From positions 62,001-126,000 of the forward strand of contig CAYPFR010000003.1 in the NCBI GenBank assembly GCA_964410285.1: a DNA stretch of 64,000 nt, written 5' to 3'. The translations under genes were made by a program, and so were the position numbers. The DNA comes from Fretibacter sp964410285 (GTDB lineage: Bacteria > Pseudomonadota > Alphaproteobacteria > Caulobacterales > Maricaulaceae). Positions 17,880 through 27,764 of the stretch are shown here, piece by piece. Each line of letters begins with the position of its first letter. Position 1 is the stretch's first letter. The notes beneath the pieces are model-generated. The model did not search any database, was not told the DNA's origin, and saw nothing but the letters and a program-made list of their open reading frames with translations.

Positions 17880-19187
17880 ATGGTCGATATCACATATATA
17901 AGAAGCGGCGCCTATGATCGTGACCATGCTTTGTTTACGGCTTTGCGCTGGATCGAAGATATTACTTTCGTCTGTCTTCTGATATTTTTCTCAGGGGCGG
18001 TGATTGGTCTTGTCTTTACGGATTTGACCAACCTTGATCAGGAAAATCCGCTCGCTCGGCTCTCTTGGTATCCCATATATTTGATTATTTTGACGTTGGT
18101 TTTACGAACTTTTCCGCAGTTTTTCCGTTTAACCGTATTCAATCCCTTGCTCATCATTTGTGTATTGTGGTGCGGCCTATCTATGTATTGGTCCGTTGAT
18201 ATGGGCATCACCATGCGGCGCTCAGTTGCGCTGATGTTGACAACAATGATGGGGCTGGTGCTGGCCGCCAGATATACATGGAATGAAATGGTTCAGCGAA
18301 TTGCGCTGAGCTTTCTCATACTCGCTGTGATTTCTTTATTGGTCTGTTTGCTCAACCCTGCACGCGGCATTATGACAGAGGTTCATATCGGCGCATGGCG
18401 CGGCGCCTTTGTTGAAAAAAACTATCTCGGCGGCATGATGACCAAGGGCCTTATTGCTGCTATGTGTGCTTTCGCTATGCGGCCGGACCGTGGATGGTTA
18501 TGGGCCCCCGCGGGGATACTCTGCCTAGGGCTTGTGGTGATGTCGACCTCAAAAACCGCCTTGCTGATTTCTCTGGCCTCAATCAGTATTTTCATAGCCC
18601 TGCGCATTTTCCGGCGGTTTCCGATCTTGCGTGCGCCGCTGGTCTATGCCGTCATGATTTCGGTTTGCGGATTAGGTCTCTTTGTTGCCCTTGCGCCGGA
18701 TATCGCCTTTGGCTTGATCGGAAAAGATGCCACGTTCACGGGCCGTACTGAAATTTGGGAATGGCTCCGGCTGAGTATCAAACAAGAATGGGTACTGGGT
18801 TATGGATACGGAGCCTATTGGACGGATCCGCTCGGACCGAGCTACTGGGTTAGGACGGGTCTGCAATGGGGCGTTCCGTCGGCCCATAATGGCTGGATTG
18901 ATCTTTGGCTAGCAGGCGGCATCGTCGCGGTGATTATCTTTGGTATTTACATGCTTATAATCACAGGCCTGTCCATTGACCGCGTCTTTCGCGGGGGCAC
19001 AGAGAGTTACTGGGTTGTGCTCTCTACTCTGATGTTCATTGCCTTTTCTCTCTCCGAATCCACAATCTTGCAGCAAAATGACATTAGCTGGGTGATGTTT
19101 GTCGCGACCTCGGCCAAACTTCTGGCCTTTGAGAAGCCTTTCTGGCGGCGGCCTGAGGATCATCCTCAAGCTTACTTGAATGTCTAA
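17880..19187 (+). CDS. O-antigen ligase/polymerase family (Wzy_C) membrane protein
   Basis: 435 residues with about ten to twelve hydrophobic segments and a long periplasmic loop with conserved features: GAWRGAFVEKNYLGGM, FTGRTEIWEW, VLGYGYGAYW and SAHNGWIDLWLAGG. This is the Wzy_C pattern of O-antigen ligases and exopolysaccharide polymerases such as ExoQ. It would join or polymerise lipid-linked glycans at the periplasmic face. No glycosyltransferases are adjacent, so the glycan is unknown. About 100 bases of free DNA upstream suggest its own promoter. Confidence 0.82.
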   Translation: MVDITYIRSGAYDRDHALFTALRWIEDITFVCLLIFFSGAVIGLVFTDLTNLDQENPLARLSWYPIYLIILTLVLRTFPQFFRLTVFNPLLIICVLWCGLSMYWSVDMGITMRRSVALMLTTMMGLVLAARYTWNEMVQRIALSFLILAVISLLVCLLNPARGIMTEVHIGAWRGAFVEKNYLGGMMTKGLIAAMCAFAMRPDRGWLWAPAGILCLGLVVMSTSKTALLISLASISIFIALRIFRRFPILRAPLVYAVMISVCGLGLFVALAPDIAFGLIGKDATFTGRTEIWEWLRLSIKQEWVLGYGYGAYWTDPLGPSYWVRTGLQWGVPSAHNGWIDLWLAGGIVAVIIFGIYMLIITGLSIDRVFRGGTESYWVVLSTLMFIAFSLSESTILQQNDISWVMFVATSAKLLAFEKPFWRRPEDHPQAYLNV

Positions 19188-19207
19188 AATGCTTGATCGG
19201 CAAAAGG

Positions 19208-19513
19208 CTAGCTGACGGGTTTACTCTCTTTGGGTTCCGGTTTTGGCACGCAACCAGAGCCGCCATGCTCCTGCGCTTTGCGCGTCTGCGCCTCAGCATC
19301 TTCAAAAAAACTATCAATATCTGTTTTTGGCGCTTGATTGTGCCCCGCTGGTTTCTTGGCTTTTATATCGCCCGTTTTTGTCTCCCCGATAGGGGCTTTG
19401 CGGCTGGAATGCGCCTCAGTTTTCGTTTGCGCGCTTTGCGCTGCGGCAATGTCTGGAGCTATGTTGAAGGCTATAAAAAGAGCCGCGAGGACAAAAGGTA
19501 ATTTGATATGCAT
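19208..19513 (-). CDS. Small exported protein of unknown function
   Basis: 101 residues with a clear signal peptide (MHIKLPFVLAALFIAFNIAPDIAAAQS, cut predicted after AAA). The mature part is a polar, Lys/Glu/Pro-rich and probably disordered sequence with one Cys. It converges on the O-antigen ligase gene. No family is recognised. The signal peptide is the main evidence that the frame is real. Confidence 0.55.
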   Translation of the reverse strand: MHIKLPFVLAALFIAFNIAPDIAAAQSAQTKTEAHSSRKAPIGETKTGDIKAKKPAGHNQAPKTDIDSFFEDAEAQTRKAQEHGGSGCVPKPEPKESKPVS

Positions 19514-19634
19514 AACAACAGCCTTACCACAAAATCATGCCAAGATTAAGGCTAGGATGATAACGCCTGTCTCTTTTACGTTAATTTCGTAACCAGCCAT
19601 AGCCAAAGCCGCGTGTTGCCTCTATGTTCTGGCC

Positions 19635-22019
19635 ATGTCAGCCGACTCGTTTCAGCCCGCCCCGCCGCCGCCCGCCGCCTCAATCTCAATGCGGGCCATG
19701 CCGCGTGCACCTGCGTCCCAGAACAGCGCCTATCTCGAAGGCCTAAACAAAGAGCAGCGCGATGCCGTCCTCCAGACGGACGGACCATTGCTCGTGCTGG
19801 CGGGGGCCGGAACAGGCAAAACCCGCGTGCTAACCTGCCGCCTTGCGCATATTTTGGGACAAGGCCTCGCCTACCCCAGCCAAATATTGTCTGTAACGTT
19901 CACAAATAAAGCCGCGCGAGAAATGCGAGAGCGCGTCCATGACATTATCGGCCCCAGCATGGAAGGGCTGGCATGGCTGGGAACTTTCCACTCGATTGCC
20001 GCGAAAATCCTGCGCATCCATGCCGAAATGGTCAATCTCAAGAGTAGTTTTACGATTTTGGATACTGACGATCAGCTACGCCTGCTCAAACAGATTATCA
20101 AAGCCGAGAATATTGACGAAAAGCGCTGGACGGCGCGATTTCTCGCAAATCTTATCGATGGCTGGAAGAATAAGGGACTAACGCCTAGCAAATTGCGGCC
20201 AGGCGATGGACAAAGCTTTGCGAATGGACGCGGCGGCGATCTCTATGCGATTTACCAAAAACGGCTGATAGATTTGAACGCCTGTGACTTCGGCGACCTT
20301 CTGCTGCATAATTTGACAATATTTACAAAATATCCCGAAATTTTGGAGAAATATCACAAGAAATTCCGCTACCTGCTCGTGGACGAGTATCAAGATACGA
20401 ATGTTGCGCAATATCTCTGGCTACGGCTTTTGGCCCAAGATACGCAGGGACGCGGACAGCAAAACATCTGCGTGGTTGGGGATGATGACCAGTCAATCTA
20501 TGGCTGGCGCGGAGCGGAAGTTGATAATATTTTGCGCTTTGAGAAAGACTTCCCCGGCGCCAAAGTTGTCAAGCTTGAACGCAATTACCGTTCAACCGAG
20601 CACATCCTTGCCGCGGCCTCTGGACTAATTGCAGCCAACCAAGGTCGACTTGGAAAAACGCTCTGGACGGAAGATAGCGGCGGAGAAAAAGTCCATGTCA
20701 TGGGCGTTTGGGATGCCCCTGCCGAAGCCCGTATTATCGCGGATGATATTGAAAGTTGGAAATATAAGGGCCGCGCCTACAATGACGTTGCGATTTTGGT
20801 AAGGGCCTCGCGGCAAATGCGCAGCTTTGAGGAACGCTTTATTCAGCTTGGCCTGCCTTACCGCGTTATCGGCGGCCCGCGCTTTTTCGAACGTATGGAA
20901 ATTAGAGACGCCCATGCCTATTTACGGGTTCTAAAGTCGGACACAGACGATTTGGCATTTGAACGTATCGTCAATACGCCAAAGCGGGGCATTGGCAGCA
21001 CGAGTTTACAAAAATTGCAAGTGGCGGCGCGCAGCATGAATATGAGCCTTGAACGGGTCACGCGGGAGCTGGTGAAAACAGATGAAATCCGCGGCAAAGC
21101 CCGTAGCGCGCTGCGCTCTTTCATTGCTGATATTGACCGCTGGCGGGCAGAAGCTCTCACGCTTTCCCATACTGAAATGGCCGAGCGTATACTCGACGAA
21201 TCCGGCTATACGCAAATGTGGAAAGACAGCAAAGATGCCAAGTCCGGCGGGCGGCTTGAAAACCTTAAAGAACTCATACAGGCCATGAGCGAGTTTCCGA
21301 CACTGCTTGCCTATCTTGAGCATGTCAGCCTTGTGTTGGATGTCGACAGCGGCCCCAAAGAAGACGAGATTAGCCTGATGACTTTACATTCAGCCAAGGG
21401 TCTAGAATTTCCTTTAGTCTTTCTGCCCGGCTGGGAGGAAGGCATATTTCCCAGCCAGAAAAGCCTCGATGAAAATGGTTTGGCGGGGCTAGAGGAAGAA
21501 CGCAGGCTCGCTTACGTCGGGCTGACCCGCGCCCGCGAAATTGCGAAGATTTATTTTGCCGCGAATCGGCAGGTTTACGGGAGCTGGCAAAGCTCTGTCC
21601 CCTCGCGCTTTATTGATGAATTGCCGCCTAGCCATGTCGAGGTCGCATCGGAAACGGGATATTATGATCAGGGACGCACGAGCGGGTTTGGCGGATCGTC
21701 CGGCGCTTTTACGCAAAAAGCGACAGAGCATTTTGCAGCCAGCTATCAGCGTAGCTCTGCCGAACGTCTCTCCCCCGGGTGGGAACGTTTCAAAGCCAAT
21801 CGCGACAAGAATTTTGGCCGCGGTCCCAAAGAATTTGAGGGCAAAGCGGTGCGGCGGCCCGCGAAAAACACCCCGTCTGATTACGAAGTCGGAGAACGTA
21901 TCTTTCATCAAAAATTTGGCTATGGAAAAATAACCGATGCCAATGGAAATAAACTCACAATTGATTTTGAAAAAGCCGGCGAGAAGATGGTTTTAGACAG
22001 CTTTGTCGAACGCCACTAA
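19635..22019 (+). CDS. uvrD: UvrD/PcrA-type DNA helicase
   Basis: 794 residues, superfamily 1A helicase. Motif I AGAGTGKTRVLTCR (near 58), motif Ia TFTNKAAREMRER, motif II LLVDEYQDTN, motif III VGDDDQSIYGWRGAE, motif IV LERNYRS, motif V LMTLHSAKGLEFPLVFLPGWEEGIFP, motif VI EERRLAYVGLTRAR. The final 60 residues (YEVGERIFHQKFGYGKI) form the Tudor-like PcrA/UvrD C-terminal domain. It unwinds DNA 3' to 5' in excision and mismatch repair and removes stalled polymerase. A Pro/Ala-rich 30-residue N-terminus is unusual but may be native. Confidence 0.93.
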   Translation: MSADSFQPAPPPPAASISMRAMPRAPASQNSAYLEGLNKEQRDAVLQTDGPLLVLAGAGTGKTRVLTCRLAHILGQGLAYPSQILSVTFTNKAAREMRERVHDIIGPSMEGLAWLGTFHSIAAKILRIHAEMVNLKSSFTILDTDDQLRLLKQIIKAENIDEKRWTARFLANLIDGWKNKGLTPSKLRPGDGQSFANGRGGDLYAIYQKRLIDLNACDFGDLLLHNLTIFTKYPEILEKYHKKFRYLLVDEYQDTNVAQYLWLRLLAQDTQGRGQQNICVVGDDDQSIYGWRGAEVDNILRFEKDFPGAKVVKLERNYRSTEHILAAASGLIAANQGRLGKTLWTEDSGGEKVHVMGVWDAPAEARIIADDIESWKYKGRAYNDVAILVRASRQMRSFEERFIQLGLPYRVIGGPRFFERMEIRDAHAYLRVLKSDTDDLAFERIVNTPKRGIGSTSLQKLQVAARSMNMSLERVTRELVKTDEIRGKARSALRSFIADIDRWRAEALTLSHTEMAERILDESGYTQMWKDSKDAKSGGRLENLKELIQAMSEFPTLLAYLEHVSLVLDVDSGPKEDEISLMTLHSAKGLEFPLVFLPGWEEGIFPSQKSLDENGLAGLEEERRLAYVGLTRAREIAKIYFAANRQVYGSWQSSVPSRFIDELPPSHVEVASETGYYDQGRTSGFGGSSGAFTQKATEHFAASYQRSSAERLSPGWERFKANRDKNFGRGPKEFEGKAVRRPAKNTPSDYEVGERIFHQKFGYGKITDANGNKLTIDFEKAGEKMVLDSFVERH

Positions 22020-22058
22020 CATTTTGCATGCGTTATGAAACAGGCTTAAATCACGGAA

Positions 22059-23471
22059 ATGAAACATTTTTTATTGTATTTAATTATCGCCGCCCTCTCT
22101 CTGCTGTCGGCTTGCCGCACGACGGCCGTACCGCTTAAGGTTCATGAGATTAATTCGCTTAGTCAAGCCGCTAGCGGTGAAGGCGAGTTTCAAGGCCTAG
22201 AGTTTTTGGCAGACGTTCGGCCCGGCGAATTAAAAGCGCGGGTCAATATTTTCTATGTGCACGGGATCGGCTGGACGGAGGACCCGGACGCAGAGCAGAT
22301 CGCCGAGGACTTCCTTGGCGGAATTGCGGCCGCCTACGGAAAAGATGTCAAAGGCCAAATCATCAAGACCCGCTGCGGGGAGCCAACAGCCCCCGGAAAG
22401 CCCGCGGCCAATGCGGTCTTCCTCACCCCAAGCGCTCCGAAAATATACGGCACAGGTCTCGCTGGCTCCTCGCTATCGCTTGAGCGCCTCGCCTGTATGG
22501 ACAAGCAACGATTGGAAGTGGACCCTGCTCTTGAATTCGTTGTCTACCGCGTGTTTTGGGACGATATTTTTTGGAATAGTTTTCAGTTTGCCCATGTGGG
22601 TCAAGACGATGATCAAGGCTCGTCTAGCCCCTTTGCCAATCTCCGCCGAAAGTATAATCGCCGGCTAAAGGACGAACTCATTAATTACGGTATTTCCGAT
22701 GCGGTCATGTATCTTGGACCTGCGGGGGCAGATATTCGCCGCGCCGTTGAAGGCGCCATGTGCAGCGCCGCACTGGATGCCGCCGGATTTGATTTCGCCC
22801 GCCAAGCCGGCGGGAGCGATAGCCGCAATGTGAATGCTGATCAAATTTGTAAGTTGGCTGAAAATACGTCGACAGTTTCCAACCAATTTGCTTTTGTCAC
22901 AGAAAGCCTCGGCAGCAAGATTGTCTTTGACGTATTACGCCAGCACAGCCTTGATGGTCAGGACGGGATTATCGACAGGATCATTAACGGCAGCGAAACC
23001 TACATGCTCGCCAATCAAATTGCCTTGCTATCTCTTTCTGATTTAAAATTGGGGGGTAATGATAGCCGGCCCGCGCAGCGCCCGCAGGCCCAGCGCCCCA
23101 AGATCATCGCCATGTCGGAGATCAATGATTTTCTCACCTATGAGCTTATTCCCTTTTACCAACAGCTTTATAAGCGCTCAACGCGGCCGGGCGGAACGCC
23201 TGATCCCGCCTCGCAGCAAGCCAGCGAAGAGATCATGTCTGCGCTTGGGTTTGATATGGTGGATATGCGCCTTGAATTTGCGGATAAATTGGTGCCCCTT
23301 CTAAAGGGGTTTGTAGATCCTCTGCAGGCCCACGGCGGTCACGCCTCAGAGCCCGAGCTAATGCTATACATGCTCTGCGGGGCGCGCGGCGGGGCGCTCA
23401 ACCGCGAAGGCTGCCTTGCGACAGAGCTTGCAAATGAAAACAATCCAAGAAAAAGAAAAGGCGGACATTAG
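22059..23471 (+). CDS. Predicted lipoprotein alpha/beta hydrolase
   Basis: 470 residues. The lipobox LLSAC at about 15-19 predicts a lipid-anchored envelope protein. NIFYVHGIGW near residue 65 resembles the oxyanion strand of alpha/beta hydrolases. FVTESLGSKIVFD, with Ser283 in an SLGSK turn, fits a nucleophile elbow of the ExSxG kind. MSEINDFLTYEL near residue 350 could hold the acid Asp. A catalytic His is not assigned. It may be a lipase or esterase, but the family is not one I can name. It lies between uvrD and prmA on the same strand. Confidence 0.6.
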   Translation: MKHFLLYLIIAALSLLSACRTTAVPLKVHEINSLSQAASGEGEFQGLEFLADVRPGELKARVNIFYVHGIGWTEDPDAEQIAEDFLGGIAAAYGKDVKGQIIKTRCGEPTAPGKPAANAVFLTPSAPKIYGTGLAGSSLSLERLACMDKQRLEVDPALEFVVYRVFWDDIFWNSFQFAHVGQDDDQGSSSPFANLRRKYNRRLKDELINYGISDAVMYLGPAGADIRRAVEGAMCSAALDAAGFDFARQAGGSDSRNVNADQICKLAENTSTVSNQFAFVTESLGSKIVFDVLRQHSLDGQDGIIDRIINGSETYMLANQIALLSLSDLKLGGNDSRPAQRPQAQRPKIIAMSEINDFLTYELIPFYQQLYKRSTRPGGTPDPASQQASEEIMSALGFDMVDMRLEFADKLVPLLKGFVDPLQAHGGHASEPELMLYMLCGARGGALNREGCLATELANENNPRKRKGGH

Positions 23472-23530
23472 CGAACGCTCAGCGCTAACTCGCTTTGCTA
23501 TTCCATAACTCTGCCGCCAAAAGGCCCTAC

Positions 23531-24451
23531 ATGACCGATTTTCATGACCTACCCAAAGACTTGCAGCCTTGGACCCTGACCCTGACGGGGCCTAACGCCC
23601 TTATTTTTGAGCTGGGCGAAGCGCTCGGCTTTGACGAGATCACGGATGCTTTGTCTGTTTCTATTTTCGAAGCGGAGACAACAGCGGCCGGTGATAGCCC
23701 GCTTTCCACCGCGCAGGCCCTTTACGCGGATCAGGCGCAAGCCAAGGCGGCGCTGCGGGCTTTAGCCCTGCCAAATGGCGTTAGCGCGCAAATAGGGCAA
23801 CTCCCCAAAACTGATTGGGTCAGCCGCTCGCAGGAAGGGCTACCGCCCGTCAAGGCCGGTCGTTTCTGGGTTTACGGCAGTCACGATGCCAAGATCGACG
23901 TCCCTGAGGATATCCAGCATCCCCTTCGGATTGAGGCCGGTCTAGCTTTTGGCACGGGTCATCACGGCACGACAAAGGGCTGCTTATTGATTTTTGAGGA
24001 TCTGCTAAACGGTGGTTTTTCGCCAAAATCTGTCCTTGATCTTGGCTGCGGGGCCGGCACGCTCGCGATTGCCAGCGCGCTCGCCTTGCCCAAAAGCACC
24101 CCAATTCTAGCGACGGACATAGATCAGGACGCCGCCGACGTCACCGCCGCCAACGCACAAATCAACGGCGTCGCCGACCAAATTTTCGCCGCGCGGGCCG
24201 ACGGATTTCAATCACCAATATTCAAAGGCCGAAACTTTGATCTGATTTTTGCAAATATCTTAGCGGGGCCGCTCATGGGTTTGGCCCCCGACATTGCGCG
24301 CGCGGCAGCAAGTGGCGGGCATATCATCCTCTCTGGAATTATCGACGACATGGCGACGGAAGTCACCCGCGCCTTTGAATTGGAGGGACTGAGCGTGCGC
24401 GCCCAGCCCTCGATTGAGGGGTGGACCTCGCTGCGGGCAGATAAGCCGTAA
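23531..24451 (+). CDS. prmA: Ribosomal protein L11 methyltransferase
   Basis: 306 residues. Family segments: LRIEAGLAFGTGHHGTTKGCL, the SAM-binding VLDLGCGAGTLAIA, ILATDIDQDAAD, and IFANILAGPL. It trimethylates ribosomal protein L11 using SAM. The ATG at 23531 (MTDFHDL) fits the family; the open frame starts 36 bases earlier but without a good ribosome site. Confidence 0.93.
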   Translation: MTDFHDLPKDLQPWTLTLTGPNALIFELGEALGFDEITDALSVSIFEAETTAAGDSPLSTAQALYADQAQAKAALRALALPNGVSAQIGQLPKTDWVSRSQEGLPPVKAGRFWVYGSHDAKIDVPEDIQHPLRIEAGLAFGTGHHGTTKGCLLIFEDLLNGGFSPKSVLDLGCGAGTLAIASALALPKSTPILATDIDQDAADVTAANAQINGVADQIFAARADGFQSPIFKGRNFDLIFANILAGPLMGLAPDIARAAASGGHIILSGIIDDMATEVTRAFELEGLSVRAQPSIEGWTSLRADKP

Positions 24452-24554
24452 AATACTCACGCGTTGCGTACGCTATTCCTTGCTAATTGAGCTAAATTTG
24501 ATAGGACATCGCGCAAATCTACGCAGATTGTGCGGAGCAGCCGAAAGACAAACC

Positions 24555-25907
24555 ATGATCTATCACTCGCTGAAAGACCGACATGTGAAAGCCAAATTTG
24601 GCGAGGCGCTTCTGGCATCATTGACGCCAGACGGCGGGCTGTGGATGCCAGATACGCTACCTGTTTTCGATGATGAAGCTCAGGCGCGCCTTGGCGCTAT
24701 GTCCTTTGCCGATTGCGCCGCCGCGCTGGCCCGCCACTTTGTAGATGACAGTTTTTCAAATGAGGCGCTTACCCGTATTTGCCGAGATGCCTATGATTTT
24801 GAGATGCCGCTGCGCACGGTTAATGGCCGCGTCATGGACGCGGCTATGCCAGAAGCAGAAAGCGCCTATTTCCTTGAATTGTTCCACGGCCCGACCCTCG
24901 CCTTTAAGGACTATGCCGCACGCTTTATGGGCCGCGCCGCCAGTCATATTATGAGCAAGAGCGGCGCTAAACGCACTATTTTAGTTGCGACCTCCGGTGA
25001 TACAGGCGGGGCAATCGGCGATGCCTTTTTGGATCAGGCTGGTATTAACGTCTTTATCCTTTTTCCCAAAGGCGGCGTTTCCAAAGTACAGGAACAACAG
25101 CTTACCACCATGGGGCGACGCGGCTGTAATGTGCGAGCGATTGCGGTTGATGGTACTTTTGATGCGTGCCAAGCGCTTGTGAAACAGGCCTTTGGCGCGC
25201 GCGGGATGAATAAGAAATACAACCTCATGAGCGCAAATTCCATCAATGTTGGGCGCGTCATTCCGCAAAGCTTTTACTATTTTTGGTCCAGCTTACAAAT
25301 CCGGGCGGCTCATCCGGGCTTACCGATTGTATACTCCATTCCGTCGGGAAATCTTGGAAATTTAACGGGCGGCCTAATCGCGCGCAAAATGGGCGCGCCA
25401 ATTTCCAAATTCGTAATTGGCAATAATGCCAATGATCCCTTTGTTGATTATCTGGAGACCGGAGAATATCAACCGCGCGATAGCATCCCGACTCTTTCAA
25501 ATGCGATGGATATAGGACGGCCTAATAATTTTCCGCGGGTTGTTGACCTTTTCGGCGGAGATTATGACGCGGTGAAAGACGCCTGCTGGGGCGCATCATT
25601 TTCCGATCAAGAGACCGAACGCCATATGCGCCGCATTCATATGGCAACTGGATATGTGATGTGTCCGCACACGGCAGTCGGGCATCTGGCCATGCAGGCC
25701 TATTCAGAGGATAAATCCCGTCCCTTTATTCAGGTCACTGTTGCGACGGCACACCCTGCCAAGTTTAATGACAGCGTCGAGCGCATTTTACATGAATCTC
25801 AACCCATGCCGCCCGTTCTCGCAAGCGCTATGCGGCGCAAACCTCGCGTTCATGTCATGCCACCTGAACTTGGCGCGCTGGATGCCTATCTCGCGGCTCA
25901 TGCTTGA
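24555..25907 (+). CDS. thrC: Threonine synthase
   Basis: 450 residues. PLP enzyme converting O-phosphohomoserine to threonine. The N-terminus MIYHSLKDRHVKAKFGEALL is typical. The PLP lysine is in HGPTLAFKDYAARFMG, and the phosphate loop PSGNLGNLTGGLIA follows. The ATG at 24555 was chosen over upstream in-frame starts because it matches the family N-terminus. Its TGA overlaps the start of the next gene (TGATG), which suggests translational coupling. Confidence 0.95.
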   Translation: MIYHSLKDRHVKAKFGEALLASLTPDGGLWMPDTLPVFDDEAQARLGAMSFADCAAALARHFVDDSFSNEALTRICRDAYDFEMPLRTVNGRVMDAAMPEAESAYFLELFHGPTLAFKDYAARFMGRAASHIMSKSGAKRTILVATSGDTGGAIGDAFLDQAGINVFILFPKGGVSKVQEQQLTTMGRRGCNVRAIAVDGTFDACQALVKQAFGARGMNKKYNLMSANSINVGRVIPQSFYYFWSSLQIRAAHPGLPIVYSIPSGNLGNLTGGLIARKMGAPISKFVIGNNANDPFVDYLETGEYQPRDSIPTLSNAMDIGRPNNFPRVVDLFGGDYDAVKDACWGASFSDQETERHMRRIHMATGYVMCPHTAVGHLAMQAYSEDKSRPFIQVTVATAHPAKFNDSVERILHESQPMPPVLASAMRRKPRVHVMPPELGALDAYLAAHA

Positions 25908-26575
25908 TGCAAATATCCCGCGGCGAATTTGACGACAAATACAGCAAGGGCACACTGCACCTTGCCTTCATTGGTATGTCAAATATCGGCAAGAGTTATA
26001 CTGCCGCGCGCCTGACCCAGAGCCATAATTTTGATCTGATTGAGGTTGATCGTCTGATATGGGAAGAACTACAACACGGCAGCATGGCTGATTTTGCCAA
26101 ATGGCAAGGCCAGCCTTATACCGACGGCTACGCCGCGCGAGAAGCCGTGTCCGTCAACCTTGAAACCAAAGCCATGCACAAAGCGATTTCGGGCACTGAG
26201 AAAACTGGAAGCGTTAATTCATTGCTCGATACAACGGGCAGCGTGATTTATATTGCGCCAGAGGAGCTTTCCCGGCTCAAGGATGGGTTTCTGATCGTAC
26301 ATATCGCCGCCGAGCAAAGCGATATAGATAGGCTAAAATCAGAATACTTTGCACGTCCCAAACCCCTTGTCTGGCGCGGCCATTACCGCCCCCAAGACGG
26401 CATGACCCGAGAAGAAAGCGTATTGGCGTGCTATTCCGGTCTTCTGGCCGCGCGAAAGACAGCCTACGAAGCCCTCGCCGATCTCACCCTCGAAAGCAGC
26501 TTTGTTCTGAGCCGGCGGGTTACCCCGGATATGATTTTCGAGAAAATTCGCGGCGAGCTAAGCCCATCGGCCTAA
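25907..26575 (+). CDS. P-loop protein, kinase-like, coupled to thrC
   Basis: 222 residues. A Walker A-like loop FIGMSNIGKSYTAARL is near residue 24. An acidic strand IEVDRLIWEEL follows, the layout of small kinases of the shikimate/adenylate type. A basic segment DIDRLKSEYFARPKPLVWRGHY may be a lid. It overlaps thrC by one base and overlaps hemH tail-to-tail by four bases. The substrate is unknown. Because the thrC pathway has a kinase step (homoserine kinase), a role near it is conceivable, but the sequence is not that of ThrB. Confidence 0.6.
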   Translation: MQISRGEFDDKYSKGTLHLAFIGMSNIGKSYTAARLTQSHNFDLIEVDRLIWEELQHGSMADFAKWQGQPYTDGYAAREAVSVNLETKAMHKAISGTEKTGSVNSLLDTTGSVIYIAPEELSRLKDGFLIVHIAAEQSDIDRLKSEYFARPKPLVWRGHYRPQDGMTREESVLACYSGLLAARKTAYEALADLTLESSFVLSRRVTPDMIFEKIRGELSPSA

Positions 26576-27618
26576 GCGACTGCCGCGGAAGTTTCCCAGC
26601 CGTGCAGCAAAGTCTCGCGGGTGAACTGCGCGAGAAAATCAAGATGGGCCTTATCCGTATTCAGGCATGGCACAGCCGTAAATTTCTCCCCGCCCGCCTC
26701 CTCAAAGGATTCCTTGGCCTCCATCGCGATCTCTTCAAGTGTTTCGAGACAGTCTGCCGAAAACCCCGGCATCATTACCGCGACGTTTTTCACTCCGCTT
26801 TGCGGTAATGCCTCCAGCGTTTTATCGGTATATGGCTGGAGCCATGCTTTTGGCCCAAAACGGCTCTGGAAAGTGGTACGGAGCTCAAAGGGTACTTCCC
26901 CCAAATAATCGCGCAATAAATCTGTCGTTGCGATGCATTCCTCTTGGTAAGGGTCACCCTTGTCGACATAGCTTTGCGGCAGGCCGTGATAGCTAGTGAG
27001 CACCACATCCGGCGTCCAGCCAAGCCCGGAAAGGTGAGACCGCAATCCTTCGGCCAAGGCCTCCGTGAACCGCGGATCGTCATAATAATGGCGAGCAAAC
27101 CGAAGTTCTGGCACGTCCATACGCTTCATCAATGCCTTGGCAACACCGTCATAAATCGAGGCTGTTGTCGCCCCGGCAAATTGCGGATACATCGGCAAAA
27201 CACCAATGCGCCTGCAGCCCCTCGCTTTTAAACGGTCCAGCCCGTCGCCGATAGACGGATTGCCATAACGCATCGCGATCTCGAGAGGGATATCCCCGCC
27301 AAGGCGCTGCGCAATGCCCTGGGCCTGCGCGCGGGTAATGCGCACAAGCGGCGCCTCTTTATCGGCCCAATCCTGAGGGTCATCATGCTCACCTTCTGGC
27401 AAATGCCAGATTTTTTTATAAGCCTTCGCGGATTTTGCGGGCCGAACGCGCAGAATTATTCCGTGCAAAATCGGGCACCAAATCCAGCGGCTTGTATCAA
27501 TGACTCGCTTGTCGTGGAGAAATTGGAAAAGATAGCGCCGAACGGCCTTAGCTTCTGCTCTGTCCGGTGAGCCAAGATTTACGATAAGCACGCCGGCTTT
27601 ATTGTTGTTGGAGGGCAT
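26572..27618 (-). CDS. hemH: Ferrochelatase
   Basis: 348 residues. Inserts Fe2+ into protoporphyrin IX, the last step of haem synthesis. Family segments: GVLIVNLGSPD at the N-terminus, RYLFQFLHDKRVID, MRYGNPSI, the His-containing LTSYHGLPQSYVDKGDPY and the Glu-containing PGFSADCLETLEEI. The ATG at 27618 (MPSNNNKAG) has AAAGGA upstream, so I prefer it to the in-frame start at 27660. Confidence 0.95.
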   Translation of the reverse strand: MPSNNNKAGVLIVNLGSPDRAEAKAVRRYLFQFLHDKRVIDTSRWIWCPILHGIILRVRPAKSAKAYKKIWHLPEGEHDDPQDWADKEAPLVRITRAQAQGIAQRLGGDIPLEIAMRYGNPSIGDGLDRLKARGCRRIGVLPMYPQFAGATTASIYDGVAKALMKRMDVPELRFARHYYDDPRFTEALAEGLRSHLSGLGWTPDVVLTSYHGLPQSYVDKGDPYQEECIATTDLLRDYLGEVPFELRTTFQSRFGPKAWLQPYTDKTLEALPQSGVKNVAVMMPGFSADCLETLEEIAMEAKESFEEAGGEKFTAVPCLNTDKAHLDFLAQFTRETLLHGWETSAAVA

Positions 27619-27690
27619 GGCGCCGTTTCCTTTGTTACGTGTGTGTGTTTTTTGCCGCATTTCTCAAAGAAAGCGAAATTTTTGCATTAG

Positions 27691-27724
27691 CCTTGCTTGA
27701 CCACAGGCAAGGTTAGTCTACGAA
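27691..27724 (+). promoter_or_regulatory. Inverted repeat and possible promoter before the M2 peptidase
   Basis: CCTTGC (27691-27696) and GCAAGG (27707-27712) form a 6-bp dyad. TTGACC (27697-27702) with TACGAA 16 bases on (27719-27724) is a plausible weak promoter. The dyad overlaps it and could be an operator. Confidence 0.3.
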
Positions 27725-27764
27725 TAGTCATGAATGTATCGCTTGGCCAGAAAAAGAGGCTCCC

